Of a DNA stretch of 64,000 bases, positions 10,633 through 21,393 are shown in pieces. Location of the stretch: positions 1 through 64,000 of the forward strand of contig JAGYXB010001052.1 in NCBI GenBank assembly GCA_022495005.1, written 5' to 3'. The translations under genes and the position numbers were made by a program. Each line of letters opens with the position of its first letter. The stretch's first letter is position 1. The notes under the pieces are model-generated. The model was not told the DNA's origin. It worked only from the letters and a program-made list of their open reading frames with translations, and made no database searches. Origin of the DNA: Rhyacophila brunnea (taxonomy: Eukaryota; Arthropoda; Insecta; Trichoptera; Rhyacophilidae).

Positions 10633-10936
10633 GGCTATACTTCAGTTGAGGCATGGTCTAAAAAAATCGTGGCTAGGCGATGCGCGGATTGTGCAAATGA
10701 CGCGTGCCGAACGAAATATAATTAGTCATAAAAATCCAAAATGCGTCCATTTAATGTTATGTTTATTGTTATATTACTGATAATAATAGTATATTCATTT
10801 GACTTTTTTTTAAGTAAATACGTAAAGTTTTTTAGTCATCTTTACACGATTTAAGAATATTTTCATTCGACGCCATGACAAAACAAATCGACGTGAGGAC
10901 ACCTCCACCGTCCGTCTCCGATTGGCGACTACGCTC
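10633..10936 (-). mobile_element. TTAA-flanked MITE family C, copy 1
   Basis: Flanked by TTAA at 10629-10632 and 10937-10940. It starts GGCTATACTTCAGTTGAGG and shares CATGGTCTAAAA, CCGAACGAAATATAATT, AATGCGTCCATTTAATG and AGTCATCTTTACACGATTTA with copies at 42, 43, 52 and 62 kb. The distal end is shorter than in the other copies, so the right TTAA could be fortuitous. The ORF across it is not conserved. Confidence 0.65.
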
Positions 10937-10940
10937 TTAA

Positions 10941-11468
10941 TTAACTATGTGGAATAAATAGGTCCTAATAGTGTTTTAATTAGTGATTTTAATTTAATAA
11001 ACGTTTTTCCATATAAAGGCTTTGTCTTCATCAGGGTTTTCTTTAATATCTTTGTAGGTATAGATTATAGAATACTATTTTAGATTTTAATTTGTAAAAA
11101 TTTCTCGCAAAAAGCATTGAAATTTTAGTGCTTTAGTCAGGGGTAGAAGGGTTTCGCGGCGAGGCGGAGACGTCAGAGCTTGCCCAGCAACAACTATAGC
11201 TGACGACGGGCTTCGGGTAGTTGGGGAGAGTGGGGAGTGTGTACTAAAAGCGGCAACGGGTGTTGAGAGGAATAAACTCTGAATTCACTGCTCGCCTCAC
11301 GTCCGACGTTACACCCGTCTACCCAACCCGATTATGCCTTCATTTTACAAAACAATATATTGTAGTATGTGTAGACAAACAGCTGTTTTATTAACAAGGA
11401 TTTTCATTAATAAGAAAATACACTATATTATGTACACAATATGAAAACAACTCAGATATAAGTATCTA
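10941..11468. other. Unassigned, partly GC-rich
   Basis: No gene was recognised. Bases 11140-11330 are GC-richer than the surroundings, with no coding frame or splice pattern I could support. Confidence 0.35.
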
Positions 11469-11868
11469 TTATAATCATGGCCCCCACAAAGGGGGGCTGA
11501 CAGGGCTCTAGCCTGGGGGCCCGGCGTGGTGAATCGACCAGATAAGTGATTTAAACACATATCACAAATTTTCTCGAATAGTAAAAAAAAGTCGCCTGCG
11601 GTATTTATCTTTATTATTATTTAAAATTATGTGGTTGTACGATACAATTTTTATATGTATTTATAATTTTTAGTGTATCGATACTCGACAACTCCATAAT
11701 TCAAATATACAAAAAACACTAAAACACATTAATTTTACCGCGTACAGCATTTTTTGGAAAACGCTACTGTAGACCGTCACACTGCCTTTATCTTTAGCGA
11801 TAGGTAGGGGGGCCGTCAAAGATCCTAGCCTGGGGGCCCGCTTCTGGGTGTGGGGGCCATGATTATAA
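11469..11868. mobile_element. Family D element with perfect 20-bp inverted ends
   Basis: A 400-bp element. The left end TTATAATCATGGCCCCCACA (11469-11488) is exactly inverted at 11849-11868. Both sides carry a CTAGCCTGGGGGCCCG block in direct orientation. A related copy lacking the clean ends is at about 32235-32640, and a partial copy at 8130-8262. Superfamily not assigned. Confidence 0.7.
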
Positions 11869-13924
11869 GAAGAATATAAAATAGCTTCCACTCAAACTCA
11901 CCCTCACGCAAGTGGTATCAACACCCGAATCTAACATTCTTTATTCATCCCCCTCCTCACAGATTCATCCTCCTCACTATTCGCGGCATTCTATACCTAA
12001 CTTACGTTTCTGCTTTATTTAAGACTTAATTTAACGTGACATGTCACATCTTAATATAAACAATGGAGCCATCTGCAGTGACAATCAAATAACTAATAAC
12101 AGTCTGAAAATGTAACATGAAAGAATATTAATTTAGATGAAAAATAAGGCCATGCTCCAGTCGCAACCTTGACCTAAAAAGTGTTAAAAGAAAAATATCC
12201 GCCTTATAAAGTATTCAATTTACCACCCAAGCAACTACCCCCGAGAACATAATTTCGGACGTGAACTTTTCACGGAGGACGTAACTTGATAGAAAATTGC
12301 CACGTCTGGGTTTTTACGGATTCGACCACATAAAACATTGATTTGGGAAGAATATTTTTTCTACTCCGAATAACCCGTGTAATTGACACATAAACCACCT
12401 GTACTTTTAGATACCTACCAAAAATGAGGCAAGTAGGTGTATTGATTTGCTACAAACCCTTATTGAGACCATTCTCCGATGTTGTTAATCCAGCAGCGTG
12501 TTTGTTTGACGCAGATGACACAAAAAGGGAGCCTCGAAGTAGCTCATACCCGCAATACAATTATTAAATAATTATAAGTAACGAATTCAGTATAAAACAA
12601 CACCTAAAGCACAACAACGTCAAAATGGCCTATAATATAACCACACTAACAAAAAAACGTACTTATACACAAACAAATAAACCATAAGTAGTATTATAAA
12701 TACATATTTTATTTATGTATATTATCGTGGAGGGCTTCAAAATCAGTCAGTGCCTCGGGCCTCCAAGTCCCCAAACCAGCCACCGTCTACTCGCTCAATA
12801 CACCTATTTGAGAAATGATTATACCTAGAAGAATTCTGTATCCCCTCCGTGATGCAGCACCTGTACCGGGAGACGCTGTTTTCTCAATAGATTTTAAAAG
12901 GTTATCTGCATTATTTCTGCTCCAGATTGTTAATATAGATCTGCAAAATACAGATATAACTTTTAAAATGGTTGTTAGCCGCTAGCCCCCTTTTTATAGG
13001 AGAAAGAAGAGGAAAGAGGCCACTGTCAATACCAATGCTAGGCATGGAACCAAGTGTATCATTAAATAGCTCCGAAAAAATGTGAATTATCTGAATCCGC
13101 AGTAGTAATCGTGGATATAGTGCGCTGACTCTGCGTTTGACGACAAACACTACTTCAATGATATGAGTTGTGGATCCTGAAGACATATAATAATTCAACA
13201 GTCCACAAAAAATAAAAAAATGAGATTTGATCAGATTCGAGAAGGTCTTCTCTACATTCTTCTGAAAATAGCCAAGCCGCAAAAAAAATATTCTTGAAAT
13301 AAAATACTATTTACAATTTGACATTTTACATTTTTACATACATTTTTAATAATCATGTTGTTACTAAAGTGCCATTATCTCAGCTCGACATTCTTTTATG
13401 AATATCTACGTTCAATTATAATTTGATGGCTTTGCAATGGTGTTGCTGATGGACGGATGATTCGAATTCCTTGGACAGAGACAAATAAGAACCAATCAAT
13501 TGATCAATTCATCAATAAATCATCCAGACTCAAAATAAAGAAACAATTTTTTAGACAAAATCGATGGCCCAGTTCTAGAGTGCTACAACTAGGAATTATT
13601 AGTAGTTTTGAGTAATGGCTGGTCAAAGGTTTGACTCACCTATACTGACTTGTAGAAAAGTGACAAAAACATCGGCCCTACGACGACAACCAGTAATTTT
13701 TTCGAGTTGTAATTTTGTGGAACTGAACAGGAGCGATATACGAATATAATGGCTAACATAACTCAAAACGTGAAATTTTTACTTATCGCACTATGGAACT
13801 GATAGTTTTGGGCAGCATGCAGGAAAGTAAGAACGTCCAGCCGCACGAGTTATCAAGATTAATAGCCTATTGGGGGCGGCATTTATCCTGACAGAAGCAT
13901 ATGCCCGGGAGGGGTATGGAAAGC
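11869..13924. other. Two kilobases without supported features
   Basis: The longest open frame here (12911-13282, minus, 123 codons) shows no recognisable domain, no paralogue in the window and no splice context. I treat it as chance. The rest is AT-rich single-copy sequence as far as I can see. Confidence 0.4.
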
Positions 13925-14349
13925 GTGTCCGGAAACTTGTACGTATGCAGTTCGCCGTATTACACTTCACCGTGAAATGTAGCAAAGTAGTGTAAAAGTA
14001 TCGAAAATATATGGCCGTATATTAAAGACTGCCCAACCTCTTTGGGTCGTATAGTACTGACATAAAATTCATGTCTAAATACAACACACGGTTCTTGTCA
14101 GTTTACACTTTACAAGAAGTCAGCAGCAAACAAATTTTGAAAATAGCCGATATACTCACTGGATTATGAGTTAGGTTAGGTTAGATTTTCATCCTTGAAT
14201 TCATGAATTTTGTCAAAATGAGTTATGAAAATTTAATTAATGTTCAAATTGAATCAAATAAAATTGGAGACCGTATGGCGTATAGTATACGGTAATGTCT
14301 TTCCGATAGAATGCTCACGGCGAACTGGGTCACGGTGAAATGTTTTACC
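13925..14349 (+). mobile_element. Repeat family B, copy 2
   Basis: Begins GTGTCCGGAAACTTGTACGT and ends CACGGTGAAATGTTTTACC. It includes the conserved internal blocks ATATGGCCGTATATTAAAGA, TTTGGGTCGTATAGTACTGA, AAAATAGCCGATAT, and a GTTAGGTTAGGTTAGATTTTC segment that explains telomere-like GGTTA tracts elsewhere in the window. Confidence 0.75.
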
Positions 14350-15050
14350 TATCGAAAGTGTTGGTTGTGTTTTGAAGTGTTCACAAGTCTCAGTCAAAAG
14401 GGTTAAAAGATTATTACACACATAAAAAAGGAACTACTGGAACATCCGAGATGGAAAAAATCTGCAAACGCATAGGGAATAAAAAAAAACTAGAAGTGAC
14501 TCCAGACATGTACATACTCAGGGGAAGTCCCATAACTTTACACCGCTAAAACTTCGAAAGCCTTGACACCTGACTAGCCACGTAGTCAACATTTAAAAAA
14601 TACATCCACTTTTATACCAAGTTAGGCCTCGCCAGATTAAAATGTAAACTACACGAGTCGCACAGTAAAACTTTATGAAGGGTAAAGAAATATAAATAAG
14701 GAGAGTACACGAAACAAGTCTCCCAGGATCAAAAGTACAAAGGCGCAGAGAAAACCACGAGGTTAATAATTTAAACTTTAAAGTTTTCTCGGCTACTGCA
14801 CAATTCAAATGAGTTTGGAAGTTGTAAATTCATTTTTAATGTACGAGAGATAAGGGACTGTCAAGATGTCTCGGTAGCTACTTGAAAGAACACTCGATAT
14901 GAGCGATACCGTTATTTAAAAACTAGTAGTTTTACTGTCTAGGAAGATGTACAATTGAGTACGAAGCCAATTCTTCATCCCAACTCATCGTAATTGCGAT
15001 GAGCATTTCATGTAACAACTACGAGTTAAAATCGTCGCAATTATCTAAGG
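14350..15050. other. Unassigned
   Basis: No gene is supported. Bases 14996-15050 (GATGAGCATTTCATGTAACA, then GTCGCAATTAT) resemble the 5' flank of the SINE-B copies at 10150 and 60730, so the SINE may start upstream of the tRNA-like part. Confidence 0.4.
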
Positions 15051-15190
15051 CGTCCGTAGTTTAATGGTAAAACACACTGGCGCGAATCCAGCAAATACAG
15101 GTTCAAGTCCCGTCGGGTATCGTATTTTTTTCTGCAAAAACGATTTTGTCTTATTCGTTGAATAAAAAAATAGTTTATTAAACTTATATA
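15051..15190 (+). repeat. tRNA-derived SINE family B, copy 2
   Basis: A tRNA-like head (GTCCGTAGTTTAATGGTAAA as A-box region, CAGGTTCAAGTCCCG as B box) is followed by GGTATCGTATTTTTTTCTGC and a tail with TTATTCGTTGAATAAAAAAA. The same tail pieces follow the head at 10201 and occur alone at 49060-49090. Confidence 0.6.
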
Positions 15191-15251
15191 TTGGTAGAAT
15201 TTAAATATACACACGTAATTAATAGTGATTTAATTGTGCATGTGATAAGTA

Positions 15252-15490
15252 TACCCACGGTGGCCGCGCGGCTTAAGCGTTGGACTATAAAGCCGTGGGA
15301 CCCAGGTTCGAATCTTGGATCTGGCAAGTACACATATTGTTTTTCAATTTGTGTGTGTCAGGGTATGGACTTAATAGGTTAAGCAAGTGGCTGACATCCA
15401 TTTCTCGTAAAAAACAAAATCTGTCGATACAAACCTCCACTCTGCGGAGGCCCATATGATCCTATCAGGATCGGACATGGTCGGCAAAAA
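15252..15490 (+). repeat. tRNA-derived SINE family A, copy 1
   Basis: About 235 bp. The head contains CGGTGGCCGCGCGGCTTAAG and a B box GGTTCGAATC. The body is ACACATATTGTTTTTCAATT, GGACTTAATAGGTTAAGCAA and CATTTCTCGTAAAA. The 3' part is CAAACCTCCACTCTGCGGAG and GGATCGGACATGGTCGG. Homologous copies are 30195-30415 (minus), 42206-42765 (split) and 63247-63470. Pol III promoter-like boxes and repeat number support a SINE rather than a tRNA gene. Confidence 0.8.
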
Positions 15491-15544
15491 AATATGTTTA
15501 GGTTCTAACGAGAAGAGAGTTCTTTTATTTTTATACGAAGCGTC

Positions 15545-15722
15545 GGGCATAATAATTCTCAATCCGCAATAAAAAAACATTATGTTAAGAGCAAAATCAA
15601 TTAGTGGTTAGAAACTTATTAAACTTCCTTCTCTACTTTCTGTATCAAATCGTAACGAACGTCTACTTATTTCAACAATGAACGTTATTTCGTTCGACAG
15701 TGCGGCGCCCACTTGTCTCGGC
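15545..15722 (+). repeat. Dispersed repeat family H, copy 1
   Basis: Shares TCCGCAATAAAAAAACATTA, TGTTAAGAGCAAAAT, ATCGTAACGAACGT and CTTATTTCA-type blocks in the same order with 26945-27122. It directly follows SINE A here, so it may be part of a longer retroelement tail. Confidence 0.55.
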
Positions 15723-15843
15723 GTCCAGTGTCCCAGTGCCGTTATAAATTTCTCTAAGGTGTTTTAAAATTATGTATGTTCAAATTAAATAGTATAAATT
15801 AATTTAATTTTAAATTCATAGTTGATATTACTTATTCGTTTTT

Positions 15844-16148
15844 AGGCCCGTTTCAGACGGGACACCGGTGTCGCGCTCGATTTAATATAGAAGGCCGTTG
15901 TATTATGTTTATGAACGACGCAGAGCTAATAAGTCAACGCATAATTTCGCGTTATAAATTAGAACATAAAACTGGCTGCGGTAATAAAAACAAGTGTATC
16001 GGCGGCTTAAGAAAAGTGTACCGGACACGCGTTAACTCATTAGCTGTGGGGCGTTCATAAACATAATATAATGGACCCTTTATTCGAATACAAAGGCCTC
16101 CTTATTATATACGAGCGCGACACCGGTGTCCCGTTTGAAACGGGCTTT
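15844..16148. mobile_element. Fold-back MITE with 36-bp termini
   Basis: About 305 bp. The left end GGCCCGTTTCAGACGGGACA and the following CCGGTGTCGCGCTCG are inverted at 16112-16148. A second inner inverted pair (CGTTGTATTATGTTTATGAA with its mirror near 16045-16070) makes most of the element one long hairpin. TTA lies just outside the left end, which could be a PIF/Harbinger-type TWA target, but the right flank is ambiguous. Confidence 0.8.
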
Positions 16149-17021
16149 ATAGTTGATTTAAATTAACAAGAATATAGGTATATTATATTATTATGAATTA
16201 ATATAAGTATTATTGTATGTTGCATCAGTCAATGACTGATAAAAAGAAACAGCATTATATTATTATATTACCAATGACCCAATAGCCCCCACATGAAAGC
16301 GCTCCGCCATAAAGTAAGCTTTTTTTTTAGCTGTAAGTGCTCAATTTAAACAAGACAGTGCGAAGACATTGTATATTATAAATTCAAGAGAAGAATCTTC
16401 TATGCTCTCAAAAAATACACATCGTAAATAAACAAGACTTACGATTAACGAAAGTAAAACAAAAAAAAACGCATCTCAAGTGGAAGAAAACATTGAAACA
16501 TTCCACACGCCCAGTTAAAAAGTTATTTTAAGAGTATCCTCAGAGATGTATGTCAGGATTCAATAATTGATGAATGGAAATCTTTGTGATCTGGAGTCCT
16601 TGAGATTGCAGGGATTAATTTACGTGAAAGGATCGTCTGACATGACAGAATACAGCACGCTTTTGTATTGAAATGAGGCGTCTTGTTACAAACTTTGCAT
16701 ATTGACACAGGGCGATACGGTAGCCGGCCCTTCAAAACCCAACGTAGCCAACTACACAGGAGTGGGTTAATTTATTTATTGATATGTTCAAAAGTAGGTG
16801 ATTTAAAAAAAAAATGAAAATAAGAAGACACAAGAATATTTTTATCACTGTTAGATAATAGGTATGTAATTATATTATACATGCGTCTGATTTCATTGCC
16901 TGTATGTCTGTCTGTAACGCTAAGCTGTCTCTCTGACGCACATAAATTTACATGCGAAAAAGTTTGCGTCTTTGTTGCGCGATCAAATAAATTAAACGCC
17001 CACGTTGAATTCCTCTCTTGC
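16149..17021. other. Unassigned AT-rich sequence
   Basis: No gene is supported. The ORFs at 16553-17104 do not show recognisable domains. Confidence 0.4.
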
Positions 17022-17238
17022 GCGCTGCATTTGTTTTTTTTTGAATTATTAATAACCATGTCCTTGCTTTTTCGTACAAGGTGGTTGTTAGTAATTTTGA
17101 ACAATCACAAACACCCAGGTTTTGAGAAAAACACATAAATATTGTGTGTCCCGACCGGGAATCGAACCCGGGAACTCTCGGGTGGAAGGCAAGCGCCTTA
17201 CGCACTGCACCACGAGAGCCGCCTGCGCTGCATTTGTT
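17022..17238 (-). repeat. tRNA-derived SINE family C with 14-bp target duplication
   Basis: The body (17036-17224) reads on the minus strand. A tRNA-like head (GGCTCTCGTGGTGCAGTGCG as A-box region, CGGGTTCGATTCCCGG as B box) is followed by a tail ending in a T-run on the plus strand at 17034-17040. GCGCTGCATTTGTT occurs at 17022-17035 and 17225-17238, an exact target duplication. Other copies: 60117-60326 and a diverged one near 53595-53695. The uninterrupted duplication means a fairly young insertion. Confidence 0.85.
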
Positions 17239-17378
17239 AGTCACGTATTTGCGCAAAAGCAAGTGCTCTAAACCGTTAAAAAATTTATATATCGCACCTA
17301 GTGTCCAAAAAATTCATGAGAAAATCATTTAAGCACGCAATTAGCCCTTTAGGTGAAATAAAATGTCTATAATATTAC

Positions 17379-17508
17379 CTTGAAGTTTTCCACTCCCTCT
17401 CCGACTTGTTCGATCTCTCCAGCGCATTCGAAGCCTAGAATGAAGGGCGTCTTAGGTGGTGAGTCAATGGCTCCTTGTCGAACCATCAGGTCTTGGAAGT
17501 TCAGACCA
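17379..17508 (-). CDS. Internal exon of a VAT1-like MDR-family (quinone oxidoreductase-like) gene
   Basis: A 130-bp exon with a good acceptor upstream (CTTTCTTTTTCCAACAG, minus strand) and a donor after it (AAG then GTAATATTA). It encodes GLNFQDLMVRQG, then PPKTPFILGFECAGEIEQVG, then EGVENFK. This matches the conserved GLNFxDLMxRQG and PxxPGxECAGxVxxVG segment of synaptic-vesicle VAT-1 homologues and related NADPH:quinone reductases of the medium-chain dehydrogenase/reductase fold. The segment lies just after the N-terminal GroES-like part. The exon starts with the third base of a codon and ends on a codon boundary. No neighbouring exon was found within the window. The frame, splice sites and motif together make a real host exon by far the best reading. 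Confidence 0.88.
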
Positions 17509-18599
17509 CTGTTGGAAAAAGAAAGACAAAACGTTAGTAATGTGTATTGAATATTTTTGAGTGTGGAAAAAAATTGAATAATTTGATCAATTTGTCGGTT
17601 TGAACTTTCATCATCATTTATAATCAAAAACCAAGTGAAACCGTGAGAGTGACATTCCAAACCGTCCGTTTGCAGCGCGAGTGCGTGAACACCGAACCGG
17701 CTCCAGTGCGCGCGAGGCCTCTCAACATAAAAGGTCAGTTTCTGGCATCCTGTGTAAACCCCCCCCCAGATACCTAATCCACCAGCATCCTCAAATTACA
17801 GTCTACTGTTATTTTTAATAGTTACGTCTTTAAAGTTTGTCACGTAACAAAACGAAAACAAAAAAGCTGGGTATATTTAAATGATTTATTTTTGAAGAGC
17901 ATTTCCTAGAAATTGTATTTAATCAATAGATATGTAATCTCATCCTTAAAATTTGTCAGCAGAAATGTACCTACTATATTTTATTTATGAAAGCGGTCCT
18001 GATTATTTTTAATCAACATAAGTGGAATAAGTTTTGGGTAGGTGGGTACATACTGTGTTTTGTTTAATTTACCAATATGCAAAGTATTAATAGTGAAATG
18101 TAGTAATATTTTTAGTTTATTTCAAGTCAGATTAAGTTAAGTAAACGTGAGTGTTTCTAATAGAAATTATATAAAATAGTTTAATAAAGAATTCATGACA
18201 TTTCTAAGTATCGACAATATTGAGCAAATTGTGATGCATACCCATATTTTTATTCATTATTTAAACCATTTATGATTTAATGAAAACAGAACACAGCTGA
18301 CGCCAAAAAAATGTTCCCCAACAAGGTAAAGCCTGTAAGGTGCGACAGAGGAATTTGGTCGCGATACCTTGGGGTTGGTGCGAGATCGATTTTCCTCCTC
18401 TCTTCCTATTCACGGCCGCTGAGCGACCACGTGTCGGGAATATTACATCGTAATAATATGACACGATGACATGGTGAAAATAATGAGGCTTTGACGCCTA
18501 CGGCATTCTGACTTTTCTCCGTAAACAAGATAATATGCTATACTTTATTCTCTTGTGTGGGATTCTGTGGGATTTTTAGTCAAATATGGGTTCAAATTA
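17509..18599. other. Probable intron of the VAT1-like gene
   Basis: By position this lies immediately upstream (minus strand) of the VAT1-like exon and is presumably intronic. A GC-richer patch lies at 17650-17740 and a C-run at about 17758-17767. I could not find the preceding exon, which should end with two bases of a split codon and a GT donor. Confidence 0.45.
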
Positions 18600-18898
18600 T
18601 TTTCTTCCAGTTTCTTTTATTTATTTAAAAAAAGAGACGTTGAGCACATAACAAATTATTAATTAAAGACGTTCACATCATGACATTTAGAATAAAAGTA
18701 AAAGTAAATTAACTAGAGAAAAAAACAAAGCAAACAATAATTTTATAAAAAAGGAATTAAACAATAAAATAGAATTTTACCTCTAGGGAGTGCATTGACC
18801 AGCCGCACAACCCTCGCTATTGGTGCCTGGTGAGCCTGACATGAGGAAACAGCTTTCACCCAAAATAGGTCATGGCTGCGATATAATATATCCTAACT
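18600..18898 (+). repeat. Dispersed repeat family F, copy 1
   Basis: Shares, in inverted order with 62715-62990, the blocks CATAACAAATTATTAATTAA-like, GACGTTCACATCATGACATT, GGGAGTGCATTGACCAG, CCCTCGCTATTGGTGCCTGG, GAAACAGCTTTCACCC and ATAGGTCATGGCTGCGA. It stops where the RTE-like tail begins. Non-coding. Confidence 0.65.
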
Positions 18899-19576
18899 AT
18901 GATATATATAAATGTCTCAAAGACAAAAGTGATGAGGAACTGTTTTTCGGACCCTGCGATTATCTGTATTTCTGGCACCCAACTCGAGCAAGTCAGCAGC
19001 TACATCTATCTCGGACAGCAGGTGTCCATAGACGGAAGCATGCACGATGAAATTGCTCGAAGAACAAAGCTGGGATGGAATGCTTTCGGACGTCTGAATA
19101 GTATCTTCAAGAGTGACCTACCATTATGTCTTAAGCGTAGGGTGTTCAACCAATGTGTGCTACCCGTGCTCACGTATGGCTGCGAGACGTGGACCCTCAA
19201 CACGAGAGATGTCCAAAGGCTAAGAGTCACACAGCGAGGCATGGAGAGGTGCATGTTGGGCATCACGCGAAAGGACCGTAAGAGAAACGAATGGGTTAGG
19301 AAGCAGACAAGAGTACGCGATGTAATAGACGTTGCCAAACAGCTGAAATGGAGATGGGCGGGGCACATTGCTCGCCGAAAAGACGGCCGCTGGACAAATG
19401 CCGTCATCCAGTGGTACCCAAGGGGTACGAAACGGCCACAGGGTCGCCCTAAAAGCCGCTGGATTGACGAACTGGTAAAGTTCGGCGGAAATACGTGGCA
19501 GCGAACGACACAGGACCGAGAGAGCTGGAGAAAGCTTGGGGAGGCCTTCATCCAGCAGTGGATTGACCCCGGCTGA
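18899..19576 (+). pseudogene. RTE-type non-LTR retrotransposon, 5'-truncated C-terminal part
   Basis: An open frame of 225 codons without a true start. It begins within INVSKTKVMRN and continues with YIYLGQQVSIDG (residues 35-46), GCETWTL (94-100), MLGITRKDR (119-127), WRWAGHIARR (151-160) and PRGTKRPQGRPKSRW (174-188). It ends QQWIDPG with a stop at 19574-19576. This order is typical of the region after the reverse transcriptase in RTE/BovB-like elements of insects. The stop is followed by TGATGATGATGA, the simple 3' tail expected of RTE elements. The apurinic endonuclease and catalytic reverse transcriptase are missing. The frame is uninterrupted, so truncation may be recent. Confidence 0.85.
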
Positions 19577-19585
19577 TGATGATGA
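19577..19585 (+). repeat. TGA trinucleotide tail of the RTE copy
   Basis: Short tandem TGA units immediately after the RTE stop codon. RTE and BovB elements usually end in such short repeats. Confidence 0.75.
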
Positions 19586-21393
19586 TATATATAATTTTAA
19601 TACTATCAAAGTTTTGTACTATGACTAGCCGGTCGCAAAAAAACGACTCAAATGGAATAGTACAAAATTTAAATCAATTAGAATCTATGCTATACTATAA
19701 TAATATAATATAATCACTTTAATTGCATCAACCATTAATTCTGGTAGAAAGTTATTAATATCAAATTTAAAAAAAACTAATATAATTCGTAAAATATCTA
19801 TTCCACATAATTTAATAATAATCTAAACCGATTCAGATTAAAATGTACATTCTAGATTCTTGGGATACAACATTGTCATTTTTATTTATTTAAGTAAGTA
19901 TGTATAGTGAACTTTACAAATTACAAACACAATATTATTAAGACCAGATACACACTGTGTTTTTATTTTAATCAATACATTTAGTATTATATTTAACTCA
20001 TTCGGTGTACCTATTTAGGTCTAGACTCTAGAATCTAGATATTTTAACACACTGTTTTCTAACAGATTTGTATCACTGTTTTACTTGGTTTTCCATGTTT
20101 CATGACATGCTGTGTATAATACATTACACGTGTAATTTAATTGTAATATTCAATATATATTTGCGAATAAATTTAATTAAATCCTTTGGCTTTACGTTGG
20201 CTTAATTTCTGCACAATTATGTTAAATTACCTGTAATACTCATTGCATGCAACCCACACTAAACAAGAACATAAACATTTTAATTGCGTACATAAAAATA
20301 TAGAACCGACACGTGTCATATGAGAATTAAACAAAAACCTTCCTTTTTTAAAATTGTTATAAAAAAACTCGATATTTAAAATTTTAAAATTTCATAAATT
20401 GAACACGAACATTTTCAACCCTTCAAAAACAGTCGAATGCAATATTTAATGTCAATTCGCATTGCAACTTGCAACTTATAATCATAGGTTATAAAAGCCA
20501 CCCGCTAAATTTAATGTAAAATGTCAGACAGCAATAAAAAATACAAAGTGTGGTTATGATTCCGCGAACTGAAAATCGCAGGGCTATTAAATGCAATTCC
20601 TTTCAGGGTGAAGGGTAGATAAGGGAGCTAATTATATAGGGTAAATGTGTATAATTATTCAGTATAGCTCTATAGCATATTGTAAGGAAAGAGCTGTGTA
20701 TTATTATTCCTTGATAACTGATATTGAAAAGAATTGACCGTTGCAAATTTTCACTACAAATAAACATACCACACTAGCGTGAGGTTCGGTACTTTAGACA
20801 GAAAACAAGACATAGAGGTGCGCCGATCGAGAGAAAGTAGTACCATATTATTGTTGATATACGTACGTGCTTAATTCAGGAAGTAATCGATATGCGCATT
20901 TCAGGGTTGAATCGTTCTAATTCTAATATATTCAGTCTATTCAATTATTAATGCAGGTGGGGTAGTATGGACGAAGGCCTCCCCTAACTTCCTCCACTCT
21001 TCTGGGTCATTAGTTTATCGCTGCTAACTATCCTTTTCAACCCTCGCAGCATTGTAATATTTTTTTTTTGAATTTATTTAGGTCAGCCAACATGACCAAT
21101 CACAGAAGAATAATAATATGTACAGTAAGAATATAAAATAAAAGAATATGTGATGGTCCCAAAAAGTATAATAAAATCAAATTGAATCCAGTTATAATAT
21201 ATTGGAGAGACTTATAAAAGTATATTAATTAGGTATATGAAGAGAAGACAACCACTATATGAAAAAAGCAGTTATTATATTGTTACAATGAGTCTTAAAT
21301 TTGCAGCAACTTAATTTAAAAGAGGCAAAAGAACAAAACAGTTCCACTCGATCACTGTGAAGATTCATGGTTCTGCATAGTCAAGCAATGACA
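19586..21393. other. AT-rich sequence without supported genes
   Basis: Bases 19615-19690 repeat the 9470-9540 block. The rest (low-complexity ATAAT/TATTA runs, and a tail-like AATTTATTTAGGTCAGCCAA region at 21070-21160) shows no coding signal. Confidence 0.4.

Noticed and set aside
12911..13282. 123-codon minus-strand frame as a gene
   Set aside because: No recognisable domain, no splice signals with partner exons, AT-rich composition typical of chance frames.
13791..13985. 64-codon minus-strand frame overlapping a family B end
   Set aside because: Half of it is family B terminal sequence; no independent coding evidence.
15051..15125. Functional tRNA gene
   Set aside because: A plausible A and B box, but no convincing anticodon stem, and the same 3' tail as the other SINE-B copies.
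17140..17224. Functional tRNA gene (GGTTCGATTCCCGG B box, acceptor-like ends)
   Set aside because: The segment has a SINE tail, an exact target duplication and another copy at 60 kb; it is a tRNA-derived SINE head.
16948..17262. 104-codon minus-strand frame
   Set aside because: It runs through the SINE and its target duplication; it is a by-product of the SINE sequence.
19006..19609. Long minus-strand frames opposite the RTE tail
   Set aside because: Antisense shadows of a GC-richer LINE coding segment; the plus-strand motif order and TGA tail settle the direction.
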